In this document: positions 56,901 to 63,293 of the stretch, piece by piece
Numbering within the stretch: position 1 is the stretch's first letter
How the letters are laid out: the number at the start of each line of letters is the position of its first letter
Origin: Akkermansia muciniphila
GTDB taxonomy: Bacteria > Verrucomicrobiota > Verrucomicrobiia > Verrucomicrobiales > Akkermansiaceae
Direction of reading: 5' to 3'
Length of the DNA: 64,000 bases
Assembly (NCBI GenBank): GCA_945888515.1
Contig: CAMDAD010000014.1
Span: 1 to 64,000 of the forward strand
The notes under the pieces: model-generated
The model's database searches: none
The model's input: the letters and a program-made list of their open reading frames with translations, nothing else
What the model was told of the DNA's origin: nothing
Made by a program: the position numbers and the translations under genes

Positions 56901-57202
56901 ATGGCAATAAGCTGCCGCAAGTGACGACGGATGGAAGCAATCTGATTTTCACGTTCATCCGCAGCAAGGATTCGATCACTCCTGAAATAGCGGTTGCTGT
57001 GCAGGTCGATACCGATCTGGAGGATTGGCCAACGAGTGGTGCGAACTACTACGCGGTGCCATCCGCGCCCGTGGTGAACACTCCGGGCCTTTCGGTGGTC
57101 GACAATGCTCCTGCGAATGACCAAACCATCACCCTGACGGTGCCGATGGGAACAGATACGAAGAAATTCGCCCGCCTATCGGTCACGGTTGCCGCGCCTT
57201 GA
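47915..57202 (+). CDS. Giant autotransporter-associated beta-strand repeat protein
   Basis: 3,095 residues. Signal peptide (cleavage after AQA at about residue 32). Three long segments each begin with a W-x-G..W..NW block (about residues 33, 1400 and 2222). Between them are many PF12951-type repeats such as SGANTYSGATTINGG, with near-identical modules at about 390-450 and 2700-2820. A Ca-binding-like NDDFDGDGVSNG lies near 2970, then a short terminal domain. No outer-membrane beta-barrel or PEP-CTERM/T9SS tail is visible, so export past the outer membrane is unexplained. Thr, Gly, Ala and Asn-rich; a surface adhesin or fibre is inferred. Confidence 0.88.
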   Translation: MKAKNSNYLIRHLMSLATPALMMTLFSPAQAQNRFWDGGTANIAGNGNGASAGGTGNWNTTLTNWDQGSGLAMVAWNNANLNTAVFAGTAGTVTINAPVSAGGLTFTTTGYTLAGGASPNNLTLGGTSATITTSALTTAGTTTISSIISGNLTGGLTIASNGDMTASGGGAAGRGVIFSGTNTFTGNITVTSGLFNPGANATLGNAANTITLNGGGLLANVTNTISRNVTYGTSNGTIRVYGAQTLTMSGVQSGTGTLTKTDTGILIFNNTGNNRSGATTIASGELRAVAPTTAGAYTILGSGAVTANSGTTLRFFTGSTAAAIIYANAINLNGATLINEDGNHTLTGAIALTGTNTINGVWGEKNLTLSGVVSGAGNIIKSGAARLILTGANTYSGTTTINAGSGALQVGDGSTTGALGTGAVTNNASLIFNRGNAMTVASVISGTGSITQSGAGTTSLTAANTFSGGTTLAAGGLSISNATGFGSGSVTITSTTGTTITVANNAATTVANNFVLPAPVTAQNYNIIKNTASATTGTELTLSGVISGGGANAKLLLNSSTGGDTTTTYRLSNTNTFTGSVQIFRGGVIVTNQSSLGASTNVLELNSNNSPLGDLRFESGFTLPNPVSLLLPATISSNGFSAALSGAVSGSSALNKVGAGSLTLSGANTAAGAMTVSAGTLSLDYSTQDNSKLSDTASLTLAAGTSLNLTSTAASTHVETIASTTINGSVSITRSGSSLNKIALGAITNVGGALAISADNVATTTVDMTNGLLPAYISVNGSRATKDLDNNILAYTGFTDVDRLGGSIADAPGADIRIVEAGTSGNVTLAASGTTTVGTIFNAGTVAPTLIDLGEGSTLRLNDLGTIAAGVNGLTITNGAITAGGVADTAGTLDLFNDSAIVTTIGSSLADNGAGVVGLAKSGTGVVVLSGANTYSGATTINGGTLALAGGSAISNTGDVILSNTGAILRVDANETIGSLTTSSPSTVNLQANALTVSTTTNTTVAGIIAGTGGSLVKDGPGTLTLIGANTYTGGTTVTAGVLNSRFNTTQNSIGTGAASIASGATLSIDNTNTSGTTPVFANTMTGSGLLRVTFAANTTARNTTISGVAGFAGTIQLSNLGANGDKWSVAGLTSTASVVVDSGSQLFPNTTASSFAGGITLSGTGNSENRGAVRLGTTLGGNVTLLADTTIGGEGGTLTGAISGGAASAMTMTLGTANSTTGSTLSGNISNGTATSLSITALNGTNTLSGSNSYTGATTVTAGTFNILGTQTGGGAVNVNGTSTLNLAGAVTGSTVTMAAGTTLRGEGSAGALTYSGAGTLLINPATTEALTLSGALTMTGATTVNFAGGAPTSGAIRVMNFGSTTANAANFVLANSSNFRSPSFTVNATNVELSLGNTDLTWTGTGGTNWNVNTTTNWNNTVPAAATFFFGDAVTFNDSPGANQTVNMAVDVQPSSVTFNNSTISYALVATTGRIIGTTGITKNGTNNVTLGGANGQNYTGLIAVNAGSLTMGSRDAFGLSSGISIASEASVNINDQTPGAVTTGGYTYTIQGTGVANAGAIHNTTAVPAGVASNAGVRTLNLAGNASIGGTSRFDIGFANTAGTGGINGNGFTLTKVGTNPIHARGPATNVNYVVNEGTLGFENVATASGTNDIVVNSPGKVAVVGALTLPNNVTVNTGGTIAGFTTAGGVWSGNIALASGSNIEAGADFSISGTATLDSSGSLNKVGGSQCAITGFLVGSGGVLNHNAGTIQIGNLGATGSITGFPTINLGNGVLFRNRLTTVNNTISSNFNFANASAEVRQHGALTTDTLTLTGTVGTSTVNGILRTTFGRMVLGSGASSTVNMVAIQGAPASGPGVIEVATGATLTSPWFNIGQDSSNSGILSVTGGTVTALTGGGGGNNAVRIGHWNNNSATVPSQLNVSAGLFDASAANLTTFVGWDGFGTMTVGGGASAATARVTGLQLDGNGDSPTYNDTATMLPNGTLEVGTGGIAGASTNDFVILGGGTIRGVANSTWSARMDATAATTSFLAANTGVIVTQSGSLTGTGTIEKTGAGILQATGGVFPGTLTSSGGALHLGSTAWTGSTFLLRSAAGGVIQPGTPSTAASVTVNALTFNGGTPTFRANFNGGAFGDRFLVSSTDGFRVDAPTALTVIPGSDLFLFDKIPLIDYNGTIGGTEGFAGLTATAAGNPHYILSLENDEVNTVVNVVIEGLDSVVWKGSVNGTWDVNTTANWETLSDAQASNFYSLDAVRFNDDGAAAPLVTLAGTINPSSVQFDAVADYTLQGDPIIGSGTFQKFNTGTVTLLNNNTYTGAVTINGGSVRVGNGGTTGALGGSGNISIGTSGTLEISRSDAQTLTRTAIGGGTLVKSGTGTLTVNSANHVVDFVVNEGTFAPRGGAWATSFAANRTITVNTGGTLDTTTHALGGLGGATRPNNIVINEDAIWKLNNEQQLPNTALTLNAGIVNGPGDVRGGGTIATIAHATKSSVINAPISTGNGGVTFNTADGDVAVDLSVTGAIVGGNVITKIGAGTMVPSGNNSYTGGTALNGGVLVASTVADAGGVGSIGVYTSGSPGYLGIANDATFRYTGTGTETTARNLWIDTGTQNKTIDVVSATASLTFSGTAGNINKPFTKAGLGTLTLVDDIVTDGAVTVSAGRLILTGNNSHTGVTTITGGSLEIGSGGSAGTLGSGAVTNNASLIINLSAALTVGNVISGTGTLTQSGSGTTTLVGNNDYSGSTVISSGALEVGAGGTAGTLGSGAVTNNTSLTFNRSDALTVANEISGTGTMTKNAAGTLTMTGSSSYSGATTVAAGTLLANNTSGSATGTSAVSVSAGAVLGGTGSISGTVAVAGTGSIAPGVTIGQLTTGALTLAGTYTCDVDATSSDVLAVNGNIDLTGATLTMSGAMTASSYTIATYTGTRTGTFTLSPALPAGYEMDYSTAGVIKIAKSGYNSWASINAPTGQFNDDFDGDGVSNGIEFVVGGTKDSNDGNKLPQVTTDGSNLIFTFIRSKDSITPEIAVAVQVDTDLEDWPTSGANYYAVPSAPVVNTPGLSVVDNAPANDQTITLTVPMGTDTKKFARLSVTVAAP

Positions 57203-57237
57203 TCTTCCCTAGGCCCTACGTGCTTTAGCGATGATAC

Positions 57238-57277
57238 ATCCGGTCTCCTGCTCAATCGCGGGAGACCGGATTGTTTT
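57238..57277 (+). terminator. Rho-independent terminator after the giant gene
   Basis: ATCCGGTCTCC (57238-57248) pairs with GGAGACCGGAT (57261-57271), and the stem continues inward by a few pairs; TTGTTTT follows. 36 nt after the giant gene's stop. Confidence 0.85.
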
Positions 57278-57376
57278 GGTAGTCGGTGGGATTCATCGAT
57301 CTATGGAAAAAGCAACGTGATACGACTTGCAAAGCGCGCAAGATTGTGAAACCTTTCACAAGCTTCACCACGACAC

Positions 57377-58384
57377 ATGCCAGCGATCACCAAGCAACCG
57401 GGACACAGCGATTCTTTTCCATTCGAACTCGTACGACCGCACTTGGAGCTTGTGGAGGTGGCGATCCGCGAGCAGGTGAGGGCCTTTGATCCGATGGTGG
57501 AGCCTTACGTTTCCTACGTCTGCAACACTTCTGGCAAACGAATCCGTCCGGCACTGGCGGTATTGACAGGCGGCGCATTGGGCGAGGCGAATGAAAATCA
57601 CCGCAAAATCGGCGTCATTCTCGAGCTCATTCACATGGCGACGCTGGTGCACGATGACATCATCGACGGCGCCAGCACCCGCCGCATGGTTCCCACGGCG
57701 AATGCGAAGTGGGGTAACGGGCTTTCTGTTCTGTTAGGCGACGCTTTGTTTTCTCATGCGCTGACCTTGGCGACGGACTTTGACTCGATCGACATCTGTC
57801 GCAAGGTCGGTCATGCCGCGCGGGAAGTGTGCCAGGGAGAAATCATGCAGACCCAGCGTCGCTTCGATCTCACGCTGACCAAGGAAGAATATTTCCAGAT
57901 CATGGAAATGAAAACAGGTGCTCTTTTTGCTGCCGCTGCGGGCCTTGCGGCGAAGCTTTCTGGAGCCAGTGAGGAAGTTGAGAAACGCATGTATCAATAT
58001 GGTCTGCGCCTCGGCGCGGTGTATCAGATTTACGATGACTGCCTCGACCTCGTGGGTGTGGAGGAAACGGTGGGCAAGACATTGCGCACGGACTTAGAAA
58101 AAGGAAAACTCACGCTACCGATTTTGAATCTGTTAGAATCCGCCAGTGATGCGCAGCGCATGAAGCTCACGGCGCGCATCATCAATCAGCAACCGCTCGA
58201 TTTACCGGTGCTTGTTGGCATTGCCGAGTATGAAGGCGCTGTAGAGAGTGCGATCGATACCGCCAAAGACTTGTTAGGCCAATGCCACGATGACTTGTCG
58301 GTGCTACCGGATAATGAAAGCTCACAAGCCCTTCATCAGATCGCGCGTTTCCTCGGATCTCTGCTAGAGAAATGCCGTCGCTGA
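57377..58384 (+). CDS. ispB: Polyprenyl diphosphate synthase (octaprenyl/IspB-like)
   Basis: 335 residues. First Asp-rich motif DDIID (93-97) and second DDCLD (about 216) of trans-prenyl transferases, with GKRIRPALA and GDALFSHA. By family knowledge it builds long trans-prenyl chains for quinones; undecaprenyl would be made by a different (cis) family. It leads the plus-strand run ispB-murJ-queD, 16 nt before murJ. Confidence 0.9.
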   Translation: MPAITKQPGHSDSFPFELVRPHLELVEVAIREQVRAFDPMVEPYVSYVCNTSGKRIRPALAVLTGGALGEANENHRKIGVILELIHMATLVHDDIIDGASTRRMVPTANAKWGNGLSVLLGDALFSHALTLATDFDSIDICRKVGHAAREVCQGEIMQTQRRFDLTLTKEEYFQIMEMKTGALFAAAAGLAAKLSGASEEVEKRMYQYGLRLGAVYQIYDDCLDLVGVEETVGKTLRTDLEKGKLTLPILNLLESASDAQRMKLTARIINQQPLDLPVLVGIAEYEGAVESAIDTAKDLLGQCHDDLSVLPDNESSQALHQIARFLGSLLEKCRR

Positions 58385-58400
58385 GAGGGCGTCCCACTCC

Positions 58401-60050
58401 ATGGCAGAAGAACTCGTCAGCGCCGCCGATGAAAACCGCAAGGCTGCGAAGGCCACGGGGAAAATTGGCATTGCTGTGATGTTGAGTCGCATTCTCGGGT
58501 TGATTCGCGATATATTCATGGTGCGTCTTTTTGGCACCAGTCTTCTAGCGGATTGCTTCAATCTCGCCTTCAAGATCCCCAACTTGCTGCGCGATTTGTT
58601 TGCGGAGGGTGCTTTGTCGCAAGCTTTTGTCACGACGTTTTCCAAGCGCCTGAAGGAAGAGGGCGAGACATCTGCTTGGTTGTTGGCGAATCGCGTACTC
58701 TCGCTGGCGGTGGTGGTCATGAGCGGGGTAACCATCGTCGGCGTGTTACTGGCACCTTGGATTGTAGATTTGATCCTTTCGTTTGCCGATCAATCGTTTG
58801 GACCAGAGCAGCGTGAACTAATCGTTTTGTTGGCAAGGATTATGTATCCATTTATTTTACTGGTCAGTATTTCTGCACTGGTAATGGGGATGCTCAATGC
58901 AAAGCAGGTGTTCGGCATGCCGGCTCTGGCTTCGTGTTTTTTCAATCTTGGTTGCATCATCGGCGGAGGATCTCTCGGTTACTGGATGGATCCGCAGTGG
59001 GGTGAAAAAAGTCTGATCGGCATCAGTATCGGCGTATTGATTGGCGGCATGGGACAATTGGTGGTGCAGTTTCCCTCGCTCAGGCGCGTTGGTTTCCGGT
59101 TGCAGTGGGATCGTTTATGGAGTGACAGTGGCGTCAAAAAAATCATCGCGCTGATGGGGCCGGCGATGATTGCCGCCAGTGCGGTGCAGGTGAATGTGAT
59201 GGTGAATGCGATGTTTGCGACCAGCACGGGTGAGGGCGGAGTATCGGCACTGAATTATGCATTTCGTCTGATGCAGTTGCCCATCGGTATGTTCGGTGTG
59301 GCGGTGGCCACGATTACCTTACCTGCTCTGTCGCGTGCTGCAGTCGGGGGAATTGGCCGTGAGTTTTCGCCTACCTTGGCGCGCGGTTTGAATTTGGTCA
59401 CCATTCTTGTTCTGCCTTGTGCGGTAGGGCTTTCGCTGTTGGCTACACCGCTGGTGGCGATGATCTTCAAGGGGGGCGACATGCACCACAGCAGCACCAG
59501 TATGATTGCTGGAGCTTTGCAGTGTTATGGCTATGGATTGGTTTTCTACAGTTGGATCAAGATTGTGCAACCGGCGTTTTATGCGATCGACAAACGCTGG
59601 GTGCCAATGGTCATCAGCTTCATCGCGATGGGACTCAATTTTTCCCTCAATTGGTATTTTGTAAGAGTCATGCAGTGGGGTCATGAATCGCTGGCCTTGA
59701 CCACAAGTTTGCTTGCGGTGGTGAATTTTCTACTGCTCTACGGCATGCTTCATCGGTTGGTGGGTGGGCTTTCGATTCACTCGCTCTGGAGCACCCTGTG
59801 GCGCTGCGCGATCGCTGCGGGATGGATGGGTGCTTTGTGTTGGCTGGCGGATGAGTATCTTTTTGTGCAGTTGGACGGCTTGTCATGGGTGATGCGCTGT
59901 TTGGTTCTCAGTGCCGTCATCGGGGTGGCCGCTGCGCTGTATTTCACTGCCTGCTATCTGCTTGGTGTCAGGGAAACGCGCGATTGCTTGGGCATGGTGC
60001 TGCGACGCGTTCCAGGTCTGAAAAGGTTTGCGCCGGGTGCGGGGAAATGA
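58401..60050 (+). CDS. murJ: Lipid II flippase
   Basis: 549 residues, all-helical with about 14 membrane segments. The MviN/MurJ start GIAVMLSRILGLIRDIFMVRLFG and ADCFNLAFKIPNLLRDLFAEGALSQAF are clear. By family knowledge it flips lipid II to the periplasm for peptidoglycan synthesis. It is between ispB and queD on the same strand. Confidence 0.95.
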   Translation: MAEELVSAADENRKAAKATGKIGIAVMLSRILGLIRDIFMVRLFGTSLLADCFNLAFKIPNLLRDLFAEGALSQAFVTTFSKRLKEEGETSAWLLANRVLSLAVVVMSGVTIVGVLLAPWIVDLILSFADQSFGPEQRELIVLLARIMYPFILLVSISALVMGMLNAKQVFGMPALASCFFNLGCIIGGGSLGYWMDPQWGEKSLIGISIGVLIGGMGQLVVQFPSLRRVGFRLQWDRLWSDSGVKKIIALMGPAMIAASAVQVNVMVNAMFATSTGEGGVSALNYAFRLMQLPIGMFGVAVATITLPALSRAAVGGIGREFSPTLARGLNLVTILVLPCAVGLSLLATPLVAMIFKGGDMHHSSTSMIAGALQCYGYGLVFYSWIKIVQPAFYAIDKRWVPMVISFIAMGLNFSLNWYFVRVMQWGHESLALTTSLLAVVNFLLLYGMLHRLVGGLSIHSLWSTLWRCAIAAGWMGALCWLADEYLFVQLDGLSWVMRCLVLSAVIGVAAALYFTACYLLGVRETRDCLGMVLRRVPGLKRFAPGAGK

Positions 60051-60062
60051 TTCAGTGATGCC

Positions 60063-60428
60063 ATGCGCGCGCGATTGACCAAAGAATTTCGTTTTGAAGC
60101 AGCTCACACTCTGCCGAGCCTGCCAGAAGATCACAAGTGCCGCAAAATGCATGGCCATAGTTTCAAGGTGACGGTCACGATCGAGGGCGAAGTCGATGAA
60201 AAAATTGGTTGGATTTATGATCACAAGCGTATTTCTGATGCAATGAATCCTTTACTGGAATTGTTAGATCACGGTTACCTCAACGATATCGAAGGACTGG
60301 AGAGTCCTACGATTGAAAAGATGTGCGCGTGGTTCTGGCGCAGGATTGAGGAGCAGTTGCCCGGGCTCTACGAGATTTGCATTTATGAAACGCCGACGGC
60401 GAGTTGCTCGTTTCGCGGTGAGTTCTGA
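60063..60428 (+). CDS. queD: 6-carboxytetrahydropterin synthase
   Basis: 121 residues. Zinc-ligand histidines 15, 30 and 32 (FEAAHTLP; HGHSF), catalytic Cys26, and a Glu-rich C-terminal part (CIYETPTASC). By family knowledge it makes 6-carboxytetrahydropterin for queuosine. 12 nt after murJ and 2 nt from the opposite stop of the synthase gene. Other queuosine genes are not in view. Confidence 0.92.
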   Translation: MRARLTKEFRFEAAHTLPSLPEDHKCRKMHGHSFKVTVTIEGEVDEKIGWIYDHKRISDAMNPLLELLDHGYLNDIEGLESPTIEKMCAWFWRRIEEQLPGLYEICIYETPTASCSFRGEF

Positions 60429-60430
60429 AG

Positions 60431-61249
60431 TTACCCGACCATGTGTTTGGCGAGGATCGCCATCTTGCGGAAGTTTGAGAGGCTATAGCGTTTCTGGAAT
60501 ACCTTAAAACCATTCGCGCGCATTTGCTGAAGAACGCTGTGATAGATATCGCGCATGACCTCTGCTGCGATCAGCGCCTTGCGATCACTGGCCGGCAAGC
60601 TGGCACGTGCTTTCTCATACAAAGCCTCGGCGCGTTTTGCCTCGAAATGCATGAGGGAAAAAAACCGATCGTCCACGGTGCGCGCGATGAGATCCGCCTC
60701 GCTGTAGCCGAAACGCTTCAAGTCTTCCAGTGGCAGATAGATTCGTTTGCCGTTATCTAGGTCCTCGCGGATGTCGCGCAGGATGTTGGTGAGCTGCAGT
60801 GCATGGCCAAGAGCTACGGCGTAGGTTTCTGAGGCGGGATGCGTCGCACCGAAAAGTTTTAGCGAAATCAGCCCCACTGCACAGGCGACTTTCCAAGTGT
60901 AGCCTTGGAGGTCCTCCCATGTTTGAAACCGCTGCGGCTCGGTATCCATCATACAGCCATCGATGATCGCCACCATCAGCTCCCGGGGGATTTGATATTT
61001 TTCCTGCATGGCGAGGACTTCTCGTTGGAACGAAGTCGGCTCGGTAAATCCTTTGCTAATACCCTCCCGCCACTCTAACAAATCAGCTTTGCGGTTTTCC
61101 ACAGGGCGGGATTCCTCATCGGCAATGTCATCGATCACACGGCAGTAGGCGTAAAAAACGACCATGTCTTCCCGCCGTTCCTTCGGTAGGATGTTCAGGG
61201 CAAAGGCGAGGTTGGATTTTGCCTTGCGGGTGATTTCAGACGATCTCAT
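60431..61249 (-). CDS. Squalene/phytoene synthase family protein
   Basis: 272 residues. Asp-rich motifs DDIAD (40-44) and DIREDLDNGKRIYLP (about 160) and the catalytic segment CRVIDDIADEE. By family knowledge these head-to-head prenyl synthases give squalene (for hopanoids) or phytoene (for carotenoids); which cannot be told. The ATG overlaps the stop of lepB (ATGA), so it is coupled to signal peptidase I. Confidence 0.9.
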   Translation of the reverse strand: MRSSEITRKAKSNLAFALNILPKERREDMVVFYAYCRVIDDIADEESRPVENRKADLLEWREGISKGFTEPTSFQREVLAMQEKYQIPRELMVAIIDGCMMDTEPQRFQTWEDLQGYTWKVACAVGLISLKLFGATHPASETYAVALGHALQLTNILRDIREDLDNGKRIYLPLEDLKRFGYSEADLIARTVDDRFFSLMHFEAKRAEALYEKARASLPASDRKALIAAEVMRDIYHSVLQQMRANGFKVFQKRYSLSNFRKMAILAKHMVG

Positions 61250-62400
61250 TTAATAAAGCCCCAGTGCCCCGTAGTGAAGGGCCAGAGAGAGAAGAGTGCC
61301 GGACCGACGAGATTGAACTCTTTCACGCTGCCCCAGTAGCGAGAGTCGAGCGAGTTGCCCGAATTATCTCCCAGCGCTGCATACTCGCGCATGCCACGCG
61401 GTGCGGTGGCTGCGAGAGCGAGTTCATCGCCCGACTTAACGATTTCCGCAGCCGGGTGATCGCCGTAGGAATAGCCATGACCGCCCATCCGTCCTTGGTT
61501 CGGAAAGGTGAAGACTTGGTTGATGCCCTTTTCTGTGGCGATCTTGCCATTGACAAAAAGGTGTGGACTATCGAGGGAAATGGTATCGCCAGGCACGCCG
61601 CAGAGCCGCTTAATGTAATGCGTTGCCTTCGCTTGATCACTACCGCTGAACTTGCCGATCTTGCGCTCGATGCCGAGGGTGTCGAACACAAACACCTCGC
61701 CCCGTGTGGGCTTGCGGAAGTGATAGGAGATTTTGTCCACCAAGACCAGGTCCCCGCCATCGATGGTGCCCTGAAACATGATATCTCCTTTTTCGAAACT
61801 TTTTCTCCCCATCAAGGCTTGATCAGTTTCATTGATGGGAGCCGGAAATGTCACAGAAGATCCGTTTTCGAAAATGATTTTCGTGCGCGAGAAGAATAGG
61901 AACGTAGCGTCTTCGCGGCTTCTGATGCGTCCTGTTGTCGGAGCCTTGATGACGGTCCACTGCCTGCCGCGGGTGGCCCAGTCGAACGCCTGTTTCCCGA
62001 GCCATGGTTTCTTGAAGTTTTCGTCGAAGTTCGGAGTCGCGATGATGCCGTTGAGTGTCGGCTGCATCGAGCCAGTGGGAATACGAAACGGTTGAATCAC
62101 GTAGGAGCGCAGACCCAGTGCCACGACGAGAGCGACAAAGATGACCTCCACGTTTTCCTCGAACCAACGGGGCGCGCGATAGTGTGGTAGTGCATTTTCG
62201 CAGGTGGCACGCAGTTGTCGTGAGCATTCTTCAGCAGCTTCACGCTTGCCGTTTTTGAGAGCCGCGCGCAGATCGGAGAGACGCGATTCGATTTCATCGA
62301 TGCGGTCCGGCTTGAGCAGGTCACGCTTGTAATCAAGAAACTTCTGCGCGCCCTTGAGCAGCAGTTGCATTTCCTTTTTCCACTTCGGTGTAAAAAACAT
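61246..62400 (-). CDS. lepB: Signal peptidase I
   Basis: 384 residues from the ATG at 62398-62400. A soluble 80-residue N-terminus, a membrane helix, then the catalytic Ser111 in PTGSMQPTL and the Lys in YIKRLCGVPGD; GDNSGNSLDSRYWG is box E. By family knowledge it cuts signal peptides from exported proteins. It is large, as in many Verrucomicrobia. It overlaps the downstream synthase gene by 4 nt. Confidence 0.95.
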   Translation of the reverse strand: MFFTPKWKKEMQLLLKGAQKFLDYKRDLLKPDRIDEIESRLSDLRAALKNGKREAAEECSRQLRATCENALPHYRAPRWFEENVEVIFVALVVALGLRSYVIQPFRIPTGSMQPTLNGIIATPNFDENFKKPWLGKQAFDWATRGRQWTVIKAPTTGRIRSREDATFLFFSRTKIIFENGSSVTFPAPINETDQALMGRKSFEKGDIMFQGTIDGGDLVLVDKISYHFRKPTRGEVFVFDTLGIERKIGKFSGSDQAKATHYIKRLCGVPGDTISLDSPHLFVNGKIATEKGINQVFTFPNQGRMGGHGYSYGDHPAAEIVKSGDELALAATAPRGMREYAALGDNSGNSLDSRYWGSVKEFNLVGPALFSLWPFTTGHWGFIK

Positions 62401-62558
62401 CGACGTCACCCTGCACGATTCGCCTTCTTGTGACAAGTGTAAAGCGGGGAGTCTGGTCGTCGCGTAATTCCTATCAAACTCTGCGCTTTATCATTCCTCT
62501 GATTGACGTGGCATGCCGGAGGCACGCCAGATGACGATCTGATGGGCCAGAAGAAAGT

Positions 62559-63281
62559 TCAGCAGAAATAAAATCGCAATGCCGATAGTGTGAACAGTGC
62601 GGCGGTTTCGCTTCGCAAAACGAGGTCGCCTAGGCTCGCGGGCTGATATCCGGCATCGAGGGCGAGTTGCGTTTCTTCTGATGAAAAATCTCCCTCGGGG
62701 CCGATCATTGCGGTGACTTGTTCGCTGGCGGGGAGAGCTTCGATCACGCGGCGTAAGGGTTGGGCGCCAGGTGCGAGAGAGGCGATGATTTTTCCTCCGT
62801 CGCGCTCTTGTGCGAGAAAGTCTCTGCCATCCACGGGCGGTTCCACGATAGGCATCCAGTATTGACCGCTCTGTTTGCAGGCTTCCAGAGCGACTTTCTG
62901 CCACTTTTGCGCTTTTTTGATCGCTTCTTGAGCATCGTATTTCACGACGGTATGCCGCGTCACTAGAGGCACGATGTGCGCGACACCAAGTTCGACAGCT
63001 TTTTCGATGATCCACTCCATGGTTTTTCCCTTTGGTACGGCTTGGGCAAGTAGGAGGGTGGGGCCGGGAGATGGATGAAAGAGCACATCGCCAATTTCTA
63101 ACGAAACGGTATTTTTCCGCACATCAAGGAGCGTGGCGGTGGCGCTGCGACCGCAACCGTCGAACACCGTGATCGTATCGCCCGCGGCATGGCGCAGCAC
63201 TTGCGCGCAGTGACGAGATTCTTCTTCCTCCAGTTGCGCCTGGGAATGCCAGGCAGCGGGAGGAAGATAGAAGCGTGCCAT
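62559..63281 (-). CDS. rsmE: 16S rRNA m3U1498 methyltransferase
   Basis: 240 residues, SPOUT-type. Motifs LAQAVPKGKTMEWIIEKAVELGV, IGPEGDFSSEET, and the C-terminal LVLRSETAAL knot. By family knowledge it methylates U1498. It starts 12 nt after the dnaJ stop; the gap to lepB is about 158 nt. Confidence 0.95.
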   Translation of the reverse strand: MARFYLPPAAWHSQAQLEEEESRHCAQVLRHAAGDTITVFDGCGRSATATLLDVRKNTVSLEIGDVLFHPSPGPTLLLAQAVPKGKTMEWIIEKAVELGVAHIVPLVTRHTVVKYDAQEAIKKAQKWQKVALEACKQSGQYWMPIVEPPVDGRDFLAQERDGGKIIASLAPGAQPLRRVIEALPASEQVTAMIGPEGDFSSEETQLALDAGYQPASLGDLVLRSETAALFTLSALRFYFC

Positions 63282-63293
63282 GACAGGAATCTG

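Noticed and set aside
62491-62650. Possible small membrane protein overlapping the end of rsmE (helix IAILFLLNFLLAHQIVIW)
   Set aside because: No ATG, GTG or TTG start sits at a sensible distance before the helix, and upstream of it the frame is only the rsmE shadow.
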